From positions 372,001 to 436,000 of the forward strand of contig CM074136.1 in NCBI GenBank assembly GCA_037178625.1: a DNA stretch of 64,000 bases. The letters run 5' to 3'. Positions 51,654-62,330 of the stretch are shown piece by piece. The notes beneath the pieces were generated by a model. It did no database searches, was not told the DNA's origin, and saw only the letters and a list, made by a program, of their open reading frames with translations. Within the stretch, counting starts at the first letter, position 1, and every line of letters starts with the position of its first letter. The translations under genes were made by a program, and so were the position numbers. Origin of the DNA: Skeletonema tropicum. Taxonomy: Eukaryota > Bacillariophyta > Thalassiosirophyceae > Thalassiosirales > Thalassiosiraceae.

Positions 51654-53802
51654 CTAATCAAATAACTTTTTTGCCACAACAAATCGTTCCGCACAAATCA
51701 TCTCCTCCTCCATCAATTTTCGTCCCACCACTTCCAAATATTCCTCATTATAATCACTCAATGTTGTATCCGATTGGACTTGATATCCACATTCTTGTAC
51801 CAAGGATGCAAATTCGGAGGGTGTAAAGCCTGTTATCCAAGGTTCACCCACTTGGGAGGTTAGTTTCATCATTTGTCGAGTTTGGATGGATAGTAATGAC
51901 GGTGGAGTGGACGTGTCACCATTATTAAAACAATCTTGATCCACATATGTAATCAATAAAGTCGATCCAACGGTGATTATATTGTGCATCTTTTTGAGTG
52001 TATCGGCTGTAGACTCTTTTGGAATGTACTGAGTGACCCCCTCCATTGTGATTATTGACAATGTGGTATTATCTTGTGAGAATTGTGGGTGTGAGGTTAG
52101 TTTTGTTTGTAGATTGTCTGTGACAAAGTTGACGGGGAGGAATGACACTTTGTGAGAGTCCATCAAGTGCGCAATTGTAGTATTCTTGTTGTCGTTGTAG
52201 GAATCCTTTGTTTCTTTCGTCATGAGCCATTTCATATTGCTCACTTTCTTCTCTTGAACTTCTGGCTGATCCACTTCAATGACGTGAAATGAAGTTGAAC
52301 TAGTAATAGTCGTGTTATCATCGCCAGCAGTGATATTGCTGCTGGAATTTAATTCGTCATTCCAAAGATCATGTAGTCGAAAGCCACGAGTATCATACCC
52401 TGCTCCCAGAATGATCAATTGACCTCGTATTGATGCAGACTGTAACTTCAAGTGCTCATTCTGACCTTGGGAAAAATATATTGCTAAAAAATAATTGCAA
52501 TATAATTGCCCCAATATTTTATTGTTATTTATTGCTAATTATTGATAAATATTGCTGCGACCTTGACATATTGCAGTAGTTATTGTAATCATTCCCAATA
52601 TTGCCAATATATTGCCAATATTTGAGACATACATCTTGGTATTAGGTCCTACTTCTATCTCCCTCTCGCACTCAACATCGAAGCACAGAACGGCCTCTTC
52701 CTCACCTCACATCATCTACCTGCCCGAGACCAAAGTAGCTCTTTGCTGACGAGAGAGAGAGGATGTGCTTCTCTCTGTCAGTGATTATGTTAATACGGAT
52801 CATTTGCTCGCATCTGCTGCCATTGTGGAATACCTTTGGTCCAAGTTTGTCGCTCTCGTACCGCAGCGCCAAGAGGGGATGAGTCGATTGTTGACTGAGG
52901 CTATTCTCTTTCTGAAGAAAACAATGATTTGTGGAGTATTGCAGATATTCGCGAGGCGGTAGGGTGAAGAACAATGAGAGGCTCCAACGTGCACTGAAGA
53001 AGTTGCAGGAACTGAATGGACAGGAGGCCAACATTGCAGCTCAGGCAGATGTATTGGGGATTCAGACAGTGCTTCCTCCCGTGAATGTGACCCAAGATGA
53101 AGTAGAAGAAAGTACGTAGAGGAAAATTGAGTTATACAACTAGACTTGTCGTTACTGAGTACATTAGGAGTTACTACTAATTGCAATATATTGCAATATA
53201 TTGCAATATAATATTATTGATAAATATTGCACAGACGCCCGATATTGCAGTACATATTGCTCAGACACCTGATATTGCAGTAAACATTGACCCCAGATGA
53301 TGACGTACTTTAAGATTTCCGTTAATTTTTTTTTTGAAATTTTGCAGTAAAAATTGGGGGCAAAAAAATTTTCCAATAAAATTGCAGTATATTTTTCCCA
53401 AGGTCAGTGCTCATTCCTCGCCTTGACAATCTGATCATCCAACCATCTCGTCCTCACCGAAATCATTTCCAAAAGTCCATTCAATCCAAATAGTCGATAC
53501 AGCCATTGAATGATGTTTGGCCCCAGTAGAGTTTGAATGTAGCTTCCCGGAAACATGGCATAGGCGTATGGATCGTGATATAATTGTTGATGGGTGGGTA
53601 GGAGTGATTCGTAGTGCCGGATTTTGGCGACTCCTTGTGCTGTGCCGTCTTTGCTGAAGAATGCCATGATATAAGATGATGATGTTCTGGGTGCTGTGGT
53701 GTGGTGGATGTATTGAGTGCGCGTGGCTGGGAAGAGAACTGCTTCACCATCGTGTGTGCGCGTGAGCAATTTGAAGGAAGCTATTTTGATCGTTGGCGCC
53801 AT
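51654..53802 (-). pseudogene. Leucine-carboxyl-methyltransferase-like SAM methyltransferase, split by a transposon
   Basis: Two open parts flank a 947-bp insertion. The 5' part (53802 to 53404; most likely start Met 53667, MAFFSKDGTAQGVAKIRHYE) has the YDPYAYAMFPG region and SVRTRWLDDQIVKARNEH, the R-T-x-x-x-D segment of the LCMT/PPM family. The 3' part (52460 to 51654) has LIILGAGYDTRGFRL (SAM-binding GxGxDTR), HVIEVDQPEVQEKK (acidic residue binding the ribose), VSFLPVNFVTDNL and TMEGVTQYIP. Removing the insertion and one 8-bp copy joins KARNEH to LKLQSASIRGQLIILGAG exactly. With the insertion, the first part hits a TGA at once. The product would methylate a carboxylate or a small molecule; substrate unknown. 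Confidence 0.8.
52461..53407. mobile_element. 947-bp hAT-like insertion with 8-bp target duplication inside the methyltransferase gene
   Basis: TGCTCATT is repeated at 52453-52460 and 53408-53415. Between them the element has TIRs CTGACCTTGGGAAAAATATA (left) and its reverse complement at the right, 23 of 24 bp matching. Subterminal sequence is full of TTGCAATATATTGC / ATATTGC motifs (52500-52620, 53180-53290). An 8-bp duplication fits hAT elements. Plus-strand pieces in the middle (52765-53119) read SAAIVEYLWSKFVALVPQRQ and RLQRALKKLQELNGQEANIA with frame changes, likely a captured gene fragment. Confidence 0.85.
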
Positions 53803-54009
53803 TTTAGTATGGAGTTCCTATGTTTCTACTGGGTCTTTGTTCATAATATTATGGCGAGGTTCATCAGTGTCGACGGTATAGAAGATCACTTGGCAATCTA
53901 CTTGTACTTGTTGACTTTATTAAAGATGCCGTATCGCATACAACGAGGTCAAGCTTCTTGAATATTAGTCGATTAGTATACAGTTGCCAATCTCAGTATG
54001 TAATTCTTC

Positions 54010-54042
<33 letters not shown>

Positions 54043-54618
54043 ACTCTCGCTTTCATCTGGCTGTCATGACCGACATCGTTAGTTTGAGCCTTGATTGATT
54101 ATGTATTTTTCAAAATTTCTACAATAGCAACTCGTTATTTCCTTTGTCTCATTTCCTTTCTAACGTGCGTACCAAATAACCTGATGATGAAGTCTTCTGT
54201 TCCCTTGCAATTGCAAAAAATGAACATTATCCTGGAATGAGACCCACGAAGGCAGTTGAACTCAAACTGGTTGGCCTCATATTTATGCTGACTATCGGTG
54301 ATTAAACATAAACCCAAATATATATGTAGGCGAAGAGTCAGCAGCAGGGAGCTGTAAAGAGTGTAGATTGCATCTTCCCTTCCCTCTGAAGACTGTGGAA
54401 GGAACGAGTGAAGTCTGGTGCCATAGTATAGAGGGTAATCAAGTCACTACATTCATTTACACAAGAGAAAGATATCATAATACGCTTGCTATCAGAAATA
54501 AGAAGTGTACCTGCAGCATGAACGATTCGATTCTCTCACACTGCACCCAACTCCTCTTCTATTGATTCTGAGACGAACAGCCACCCGTCTTGGCTTGTTG
54601 TGTTGCTTGTGTTGCATT
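53803..54618. repeat. Segmental duplication, copy A (non-coding part)
   Basis: From about 53785 (ATCGTTGGCGCCATTTTAGT) the sequence recurs from 56276, including the GATCACTTGGCAATCTACTT block, the CTGACTATCGGTGATTAAAC block and the stretch before the ankyrin stop codon. Copy A contains a (CT)n tract of about 32 bp at 54010-54041 that is reduced in copy B. The two copies differ by small indels. Confidence 0.8.
54010..54042. repeat. (CT)n microsatellite
   Basis: About 15 CT dinucleotides in a row. The duplicate copy near 56555-56575 has only short, interrupted CTCTAT repeats, so length has changed since the duplication. Confidence 0.9.
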
Positions 54619-55236
54619 TCAGTTCATAATCGTCTCGGGATAAGCCTTCAGGAGCCTAAAGACACTCTCGATGTATTCGACGCTCTCCCTCTCTTCCACT
54701 GCATCACTTTCCCAAAGAAGGTCGATGGGAAGCTTCTTTTGCGCATTTCGTTTCGATACTGAAACAGCATCATATGTTTCCAGCAACATCGCAATGGTTC
54801 CATGTCTAGCACCACGGCAAGCATAATGAAGAGCGGTGTTCCCTTGCCTATCAATTGCATCAAGTGTGATATCTGCAAGGCTGACCAGGTACTTGACAAC
54901 GCTAATGGATTCATGATGCTGACACGCAATATGCAGGGGTAATGCACCGCTATCATCGATATTTCTAATCGCAGAAGGATTGCCTTTCACCAGCAGTTTG
55001 ATTGAGCCAAGCCTGACATTGTTCTGAAGTGCTGAGTGCAGTGGGAGTTGTCCATTTTCATCAGGTGTCATCATTAGACGGTGATCTTTAGCTTGACAAG
55101 CGCAGACTAACTCACTGGTGATGAATGCTTGAATTCTTTGCTTGTAACGTAGCATTTGGACCAGCGCTTCAGCTGATTCTCTGCCGTTACTGCCGTTCTC
55201 GCTCATCGTTGAAATTGTCTTTCGTCTTTCTATCAA
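54619..55236 (-). CDS. Ankyrin-repeat protein, 205 aa, internal deletion of a 506-aa paralogue
   Basis: The first 23 residues (MIERRKTISTMSENGSNGRE...) match the start of the gene at 57153-58673, and from about residue 32 (RIQAFITSELVCACQAKDHR) it matches that gene's C-terminal third. About 300 residues, holding most of the ankyrin repeats, are missing. The deletion keeps the frame open: the junction reads AEALVQMLRYKQRIQAF. The remaining repeats (NGQLPLHSALQNN, SGALPLHIACQHH, GNTALHYACRG) and the end YPETIMN are intact; unlike the 0-31 kb genes it has no GKKRK tail. It could make a short protein with four repeats, but it may equally be a remnant. Confidence 0.65.
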   Translation of the reverse strand: MIERRKTISTMSENGSNGRESAEALVQMLRYKQRIQAFITSELVCACQAKDHRLMMTPDENGQLPLHSALQNNVRLGSIKLLVKGNPSAIRNIDDSGALPLHIACQHHESISVVKYLVSLADITLDAIDRQGNTALHYACRGARHGTIAMLLETYDAVSVSKRNAQKKLPIDLLWESDAVEERESVEYIESVFRLLKAYPETIMN

Positions 55237-55429
55237 CTATGATGTATCAAGGTACAAGCAACGGCAAGGGGCGAGTCTTCATTTATTCGTGGCTGCTTTC
55301 ATGCACTTTCTTCCTGGGCAAGTCTTCATTCGTGGTTGCTATATCTTTCTCGCTCGACGAATATTGACGCCATATTTTGTATGAATTCCTACGTACATCG
55401 ACTCGATTTTTGTTGACAGGCATGGTACA
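55237..55429. repeat. Segmental duplication, copy A upstream part
   Basis: TATCAACTATGATGTATCAA, TCTTTCTCGCTCG and GAATATTGACGCCATATTTT recur at 58668-58805 upstream of the 506-aa ankyrin gene, so promoter and coding region were duplicated together. Confidence 0.75.
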
Positions 55430-56240
55430 ATAGGCAGCTGGTGATTGCTAAACTCAGAGCCCGACGGTTCCCGTGGCCCGACCTTTGGATGCTTTTGAAA
55501 CCAAACGACCGTTTCAACCAGCAGCTCCATTGTCCAAGACGATCAAAACATCAAAACACTCAAGACGCGTACACATATTTCGATAATTCAACAATAACAC
55601 CATGAGCATAGCGATCCGAAGAATGTTCGTGGCAGCGCCCGAAGAAGCAGCTCGTCGACTGGGTGCACACTTTCCTCTACATCTGTCACAGTCACCTGGA
55701 CACGAATCTTATTTCATACTCTATGTTTCTCGTTTCTTGTTTTATCGGATTTAAAAGTTGGCGCCCTTTCTCAAAGGGCTTATCAACAAGGGCTGCTCTG
55801 TTGCAGCTTGAACGTACATCTACTTTCAGTCAAACTAATCATAATAATACCTTTGTTATCAACATCAATTGATATATCAATCTCATCCAATCCAACTGTA
55901 TACTTAGTTGGAAGGGACAACATCTTCCTATTCCACCACAAAACTACAACAAATGACTTTTTCGAACCACTCGAAAACCCTTCTCTACTCACAAGAGGAC
56001 GACAATCCACAAATGATATACGTCGATTACATCAAAAACCGTTGGTGCCAATTCTCTCCACGGCGATCACACTCCCAACGATGATAATGAAGTACAACAA
56101 CAATCCATCCATAGTACTATCAACATTCAAATATACCGCGCCCAAAAACTATCCATAATCCTCCTAACCAATCCTAACCGCCTTTTCCGATCAATTCAAA
56201 GAACCACTCATAATCATGCTTCTCTACGCTCAGCCATCTC
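55430..56240 (+). pseudogene. P-type ATPase N-terminal fragment, copy 1
   Basis: The sequence matches 62850-63440 (GGATGCTTTTGAAACCAAAC, CTCAAGACGCGTACACAT, CCACTCGAAAACCCTTCTCT, CAAAAACTATCCATAATCCT). It has an extra stretch of about 230 bp between 55675 and 55920 and stops before the membrane segment that suggested an ATPase in the other copy. No continuous frame exists. Confidence 0.4.
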
Positions 56241-56275
56241 CCTCTTTCAATGAAGTAAGTATGAAGTGATGATTT

Positions 56276-57152
56276 GATCGTTGGCGCCATTTTAGTATTG
56301 AGTTCCTATTGTACATACCTGCGGTCATTGTTCATCTCCATCAGTATGGGACGTACTATCCGGCGAGTTGTCAATCAGTGTCGACGGTGATATGTGAAGA
56401 TCACTTGGCAATCTACTTGTACTTGTTGACTTTAGTAAAGATGCCGTATCGCATACAACGAGGTCAAGCTTCTCATCTTGCAGTGCCCCTCCACGGTGCA
56501 TGAATATATGTCGATTAGTATTAGTATACAGTTGCCTATCTCACTAATTCTTCAACTCTCTCTATCTCTATCTCTAACTCTTGCTTTCATCTGGCTGTCA
56601 TGACCGACATCGCCAGTTTGAGTTTGAGCCTTGATTATGATGTAGTTTTCAAAATTTCTCGCAACTCGTTAAGTATGTAGTTTGTCTCATTTCCTTTCTA
56701 ACGTGCGTACCAAATAACCTGATGATGAAGTCTTCTGTTCCCTTGCAATTGCAAAAAATGAACATTATCCTGGAATGAGACCACGAAAAGGCAGTTGAAT
56801 TCAAACTGGTTGGCCTCATATTTCTGCTGACTATCGGTGATTAAACATAAACCCAAATATATATGTAGGCGAGGAGTCGGCAGCAGGGAGCTGTAAAGAG
56901 TGTAGATTGCATCTTCCCTTTCCTCTGAAGACTGTGGAAGGAACGAGTGAAGTCTGCTGCCATAGTATAGAGGGTAATCAAGTCACTAAATTCATTTACA
57001 CAAGAAAAAGATATCATAATACGCTTGCTATCAGAAATAAGAAGTGTACCTGCAGCATGAACGATTCTCTCATACTGCACCCAACTCCTCTTCTACTGAT
57101 TCTGAGACGAACAGCCACCCGTCTTGGCTTGTTGTGTTGGCTGTGTTGCATT
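56276..57152. repeat. Segmental duplication, copy B (non-coding part)
   Basis: This is the partner of 53785-54618. It starts at ATCGTTGGCGCCATTTTAGT, which in copy A covers the start of the upstream 5' part of the methyltransferase gene, so the duplication carried only a few codons of that gene. Confidence 0.8.
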
Positions 57153-58673
57153 TCAGTTCATGATCGTCTCGGGATAAGCCTTCAGGAGCCTAAAGACACT
57201 CTCGATGTATTCGACGCTCTCCCTCTCCTCCACTGCATCACTTTCCCAAAGAAGGTCGATGGGAAGCTTCTTTTGCGCATTTCGTTTCGATACTGAAACA
57301 GCATCATATGTTTCCAGCAACATCGCAATGGTTCCATGTCTAGCACCACGACATGCATAATGAAGAGCGGTGTTCCCTTGCCTACCAGTTGCATCAAGTG
57401 TGATATTATCTGCAAGGCTGACCAGGTACTTGACAACGCTAATGGATTCATGATGCTGACACGCAATATGCAGGGGTAATGCACCGCTATCATCGATATT
57501 TCTAATCGCAGAAGGATTGCCTTTCACCAGCAGTTTGATTGAGCCAAGCCTGACATTGTTCTGAAGTGCTTTGTGCAGCGGGAGTTGTCCATTGCCATCA
57601 GGTGTCATCATTAGACGGTGATCTTTAGCTTGACGAGCATAGACTAACTGTGAGTTGATGTATGCTTGCACTTGTTGGTGATAGTGTTGGGTATTGGACG
57701 CGATTCTATTGTGTTCGATCGCTTCTGGGTGTGCATCGTAAATTGCTTTGATGATTTCAAGAGCAACGTCGATGTTTGATTTATTATAATTCAAACGGCA
57801 AGCAAAATGAAGCAGAGACATTCCTTGCTGCTTCTGAAATTTCACATTGACATTGGGATCGCAATCCAACAGGTATTGCACGGTATCAATGGCACTCTCT
57901 GGGTTTCCTAGCATGCGCAGGCCTAGAATTGCGGAGTGGATTGGATAATCTCCCTGCGTTCCTGCGTGATTGATGGCATCGGGGTAGAGTTTGTGCAAAA
58001 ATTCTACTTTGGCAACTGTGTTGTTTGCGCATGCACGATGGAGAGGTAGCAAGCCTGTGGCATTGGCTATTCGCTCAGATCCAGGATATGCTTCGATCAA
58101 CACCTGGCAAAAGTCAGGAGATTTTGTCCCACTCGCCACGTGAATTGGAAGAGTGCCGTAATTATCAGCATGCCGGACAGCTTCAGGGTGTTTCTCGATA
58201 AGAAACTTCAATGATTGTATCGAGTCTTTTTCGTTCATGCGTTTGTCATCACATAAGCTGTGGAGAGGCATCCGACCCTTATTGCTGACACTGCGAACAG
58301 AGTCGGGAGTGGCATCGATGAGGAGTTGTATTATCCCCCGTGTCATGTTATTGTTGGCGCATGCAAGATGGAGCGGTGTGCACCCATACCCATCAGTAGC
58401 ATAAATAGCCGCAGGAAAATATTCTAGAAGGCATATAATTATTCCCTCGTCCAATCTTCCATTGCGACATGCCCAACGGATGAATGTGTAATCTTCCACA
58501 CAGTTATTAGTGGGCGTCAATTCACGTCGCTCAATTAATTCACGCAGGCCTTCCTCAGAAAGCAAGTCTGATGAACAATAACTAATCAATTCATTCGACA
58601 GCACTTCAGCTGATTCTCTGCCATTATTGCCGTTCTCGCTCATCGTTGAAATTTTCTTCCGTCTTTCTATCAA
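57153..58673 (-). CDS. Ankyrin-repeat protein, 506 aa, intact
   Basis: The layout follows the 0-31 kb family: a helical N-terminal region (LSNELISYCSSDLLSEEGLR, residues about 25-60), then about nine ankyrin repeats (CTPLHLACANNNM, GTLPIHVASGTK, GLLPLHRACANN, NGQLPLHKALQNN, SGALPLHIACQHH, GNTALHYACRG) ending in YPETIMN. It lacks the basic GKKRK tail, which sets it and the 54619 copy apart as a sub-branch. The open frame starts at 58673; Met 58643 (MSENGNNGRE) is another possible start. No lesion is present. Role beyond protein-protein contact unknown. Confidence 0.88.
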   Translation of the reverse strand: MIERRKKISTMSENGNNGRESAEVLSNELISYCSSDLLSEEGLRELIERRELTPTNNCVEDYTFIRWACRNGRLDEGIIICLLEYFPAAIYATDGYGCTPLHLACANNNMTRGIIQLLIDATPDSVRSVSNKGRMPLHSLCDDKRMNEKDSIQSLKFLIEKHPEAVRHADNYGTLPIHVASGTKSPDFCQVLIEAYPGSERIANATGLLPLHRACANNTVAKVEFLHKLYPDAINHAGTQGDYPIHSAILGLRMLGNPESAIDTVQYLLDCDPNVNVKFQKQQGMSLLHFACRLNYNKSNIDVALEIIKAIYDAHPEAIEHNRIASNTQHYHQQVQAYINSQLVYARQAKDHRLMMTPDGNGQLPLHKALQNNVRLGSIKLLVKGNPSAIRNIDDSGALPLHIACQHHESISVVKYLVSLADNITLDATGRQGNTALHYACRGARHGTIAMLLETYDAVSVSKRNAQKKLPIDLLWESDAVEERESVEYIESVFRLLKAYPETIMN

Positions 58674-58886
58674 CTACGATGTATCAAGCAGAAGTGGCAA
58701 GGTAGGCAGGGGCAAGTCCAAGTTTTCACTCGTGGTTGCTTTCATGCTAAAATCTTTCTCGCTCGGCGAATATTGACGCCATATTTTGTATGAATTCCTA
58801 CGTATATCGAACTCGATGCAACATTTGCGAGACATCATCCCTGTATATACTGTATATCTGGCAGCAAAGGGAGCACAGGTACAGTC

Positions 58887-59912
58887 ATGCGATGGCACGC
58901 TCAAATGAGAGAAAGCGGTGAAGATAAGTTCCCCCATCCAAACCCGCAAGTTGCTGGTGGTGGAATTCCTGAACCACGCTTCTTCATTGCATGTCCTGAT
59001 GCGAAATTGAAGGCATTGTCTTATGCTGACGAGTTGGCAAGAAAGGGTGAGCTCACCTCGGAAGCGCTTGCTGATTACATAAACACTAAAATTGTTCCTC
59101 GCGAATTGAAGCAGTATAATGAGAGGAAAGGTGCTGATGAGCAATTATCACAACAAGACTTCCTCAGCTCATTCGGATTGGGCACAGGAAAAGGACGACC
59201 ACCGAAGCATGGAGATGAAAATGCGCAGCGGCAAGAAAGAAACAACATCTCTCAAGCCACAGTTCTGAGGTGGATGAATCTGTATGGCTATAAGTGGTGC
59301 ACTGCTAAGAAGCACTACTACAATGATACGCATGAGCATCCTCTAACAAAGAAAGCTCGGAGCATCTACATCCATACCGTGTTATGGCTGTATGAAACGA
59401 GAGGTCTACGCTGGATACAGATGCTAAAGAAGGATGCTGATAAGTTACGAGAGCCGGACGCCGATGGAAAGCGACACATTGCGAGTGATGCTGGATATGA
59501 GTACACAACAAAAGACGAGGATGGAAATGAGATTGTCAAAGTCGAGTGTCATGTTGATGATTGCAAAAGCTTCCAGCAACATATGTTGGCAGAGAATAAA
59601 TGCGGAGAGAGGAGTCATCTATTCATTCATGCACCCGCTACATTAATAAATCAATGGTGTGATGAGAAGTTGTTTGATGAGAAAAGCACGCCAACCAAAG
59701 CAGGGTACTACTACAAGTCATTAGATGGAACTGGAAGCCAAATGGTTGAGGTTCATGCTCGACATTTCAAAGATGATCAAGACACTCGCACTAAGTTGCA
59801 CGAGTCAATGCATAGGAATAATATTTTGTTTGGTCAAAGTATTCGACCTCCTTTATTAATTTTTGGACTGGGCCCAGGCAGTGGTCGGAGCAACAACGGC
59901 GGCATCGAGTGA
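58887..59912 (+). pseudogene. DDE-type transposase, N-terminal part, catalytic core apparently missing
   Basis: The frame encodes 341 residues. Residues 115-165 (NISQATVLRWMNLYGYKWCT, then AKKHYYNDTHEHPLTKKARS) form the helix-turn-helix and the GY.......Y.D.HE......R motif that precedes the catalytic core in a family of eukaryotic DDE endonucleases. A Cys/His pattern (ECHVDDC ... ENKCGERSHLFIH) lies at about 216-245. The frame then reads PPLLIFG, the expected entry of the core, but continues directly as LGPGSGRSNNGGIE and stops; no Asp/Asp/Glu triad follows. My reading is an internal deletion of the core (inference from family memory). The start is the first Met and may not be the real one. 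Confidence 0.5.
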
Positions 59913-60661
59913 GCGTAATCGAAGGCAAGAAGCTAGTAGACAAGAATAAAGATGACCTGAAGGCTGATTTGACAAGGCGTAATATTCTGGCAACTGGAAC
60001 GGTGAAGCAGCTCAAAGAACGCTGCGACGCGGCAGGCATACCACTTCAGAAGGAAGTAGACAATGTTGTCAATCAGGGATTCATCGGCATTTCCAAAGGA
60101 ATGTATGAAATTTTATGGGAGAGAGAATTCATCGATCCAGCTATTAAGTACTCAATCGACGGAATAAAAAATCCACAAACTGGTCAGGTTGATGAAAAGA
60201 CTAGTTTGAAATACCTTATGCAGCAACTACCAGACTTTGAGAATGAGAAATCTCTGTTGCATTATCACGGAGAGAAACTTGGATGCATTGTGTTCAACTC
60301 GCCTAAGTGCACACCTGAAGTTGCTGGAGAAGGAATTGAATATGATTGGGGTGTATCCAAGTTATGGTATAGGACTCAAAATATTGAGTTGAAGCGCAAC
60401 AAGACGAAGTTTAAACAGTTGGTATTGAGCGCAGTTGGTGACAAGGTCCTGACATTGAGGATGGTACGTGACAATGCGAAGAGAGCTCGGGAACACATGA
60501 TCTCATACTACAAACTTGAAAAGAATGGTGACTCAACATTGCCATCAGACGTAGCGAGAATGATGAAGACAAGAAAAGCGCATTCGGCTGTTATCGATAT
60601 AGATAAGGGATTTGTCTCCAAGCAATTGCGAGCAATGGTTTCATCGACTAATGATGCATAG
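59909..60661 (+). pseudogene. DDE-type transposase, C-terminal part with SAP-like motif
   Basis: This frame overlaps the previous stop and has no ATG at its start (GTG), as expected for the downstream part of one gene separated by a frameshift near 59905. It contains a SAP-like DNA-binding motif (KDDLKADLTRRNILATGTVK, then QLKERCDAAGI, about residues 14-45), then TSLKYLMQQLPDFENEKSLL, GCIVFNSPKCTPEVAGEGIE and YDWGVSKLWYR, a conserved C-terminal region of the same transposase family, and ends at 60661. Neither half has a full catalytic domain, so the element cannot move itself. Confidence 0.5.
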
Positions 60662-60739
60662 TAACTTTGAATCGACATCGTAATTCTTTGTACAATGGGT
60701 CGTGGCCGGTAGAATTTTTTGGATGCGGCATCTTTTTTC

Positions 60740-62330
60740 ATACCATCATGTTGGGCGGCCAAGCCATAGCACGATCAATTCGGATTCTAACACATCATCA
60801 AGCTATCATTTATATCATCAGTTTTTAACGTAGAAAACGCTCATGTAGTCGGCAGGTTACGAAATCAAGAACCTACAGACGTATCGACGGCTATATCTAA
60901 GGCATCGATTTTTGGTCTATTTTGGTGGAGGTGGTTATTATCGTCGACGAGGACACGCAATATTCGATTGACAGGCCCCCCACAGCGCTCTCTGCTTTAT
61001 ATTGATATTTTTGACCGATATGGGTGGTCAAAATACCATGGTGTCTGCCTTGGAATCACTGCTAGGCCATGTCTTGACGGTGTATTTTCGTCATGGTGAC
61101 CAGATTCACGTGTGCGCATAAAGCCTCACCATTGGATGGTATCAACGATTGCAAGGACACATAATATCACAGTCACATGGCCAAACAATTGATATAACGT
61201 CCAGTTTCCATTGATAATGCAAGACCAAAGCCACCTTGCTCTTTATATCCGCTGCAGCCAGTACCATGTTATTATCAACATGTAATCTAGCATACAATGT
61301 AAGTGCTTGTGTGAAAGTTGAGTCTACTATGATAATACTATCATTAAAATAAGAATGAATATATGTAACAGTTTTATGCTGTTATTATTATATTGATTGT
61401 TGCATTGGTCGACAGGAAGCCACATGTTACACCCCAGATAGATTCGTCCAATAGACTCTCTTTTCTTCTAGCTGACAAACCTTCTTAGATATGTCACCAC
61501 ACCATCCATCCAGTGAAGTACTTCTCAACAAAAGATTATCCGCACTAGTTCCAAATTAATAGGTTCTGCCGGCGGATACTTGTATTGTTTCTTTGACACC
61601 CTATTCATCTCTTGCAGCAGATTCGTTCATGGTGGATGCTTCGCTTCATTTAGTACAAAAGGCAGCCTCTTTGCCTCGATGATAACAATGAAAATTACCG
61701 AATCCTATCAAAGAGACGGCACAGTTATCAACACTCCCGTTGCCGCTGCTACTGAAGCCTGAAGCTGAATAGTAAGTCACCCGACATCTCAGATTGATTG
61801 AAAGCTAGATTGTCTCCACCGAAGCCGTAATATTAAGAGTGACGATGGAAGGAGTACCAGCAGTAGACAATAGCAATGGCAGCCCATAAAAGTATAATCC
61901 ACCTTAAAAGGTCATCATATTGTTGCATGCAATAGCCTCTGGATCAGTATCCCCTCCCCTCAAGGTGCAATGCCTTCCCTCAAAGTGTTGAATAATAATT
62001 ACTGACATGAGTTACCACAACATGGCCATAATGTCACCTGAACCACACCACATGGAGATGAGACGCCGCTATATCTATCAACATCACTATATTGTCGTAT
62101 TGTCAACATCTTCGCGCTTTATTTGTTGTTGTATCCCCATAACCCTCCCTATTGTTGTTGTGCCGTAATTGTGCGGTAAGCAACGCTGCGTCGATAGATA
62201 GTCAAGTGGTCTCATATCGGCGGTTCCTCAAGGATTGAGATGGAGCCGACTCGTCTGCAATTATTATATCGTTTAGTCCAGTAATGGAAGAGTGATTACG
62301 GCCCAAAGGTCCTCTGTTCATGAGTGGGCG
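60740..62330 (+). repeat. Divergent dispersed repeat, copy 2
   Basis: Partner of 16490-17700. Similarity starts about 80 bp after the transposase-like stop codon (AAGCCATAGCACGATCAATT, ACGTAGAAAACGCTCATGTA, GGCATCGATTTTTGGTCTAT) and fades near 62330. It has insertions relative to copy 1, such as 61920-62170. No coding frame. Confidence 0.55.

Noticed and set aside
52461..53407. Insertion read as an introner (transposon-derived intron)
   Set aside because: The duplicated AATGAGCA offers an AG acceptor but no GT or GC donor that restores the frame; the first exon meets TGA immediately.
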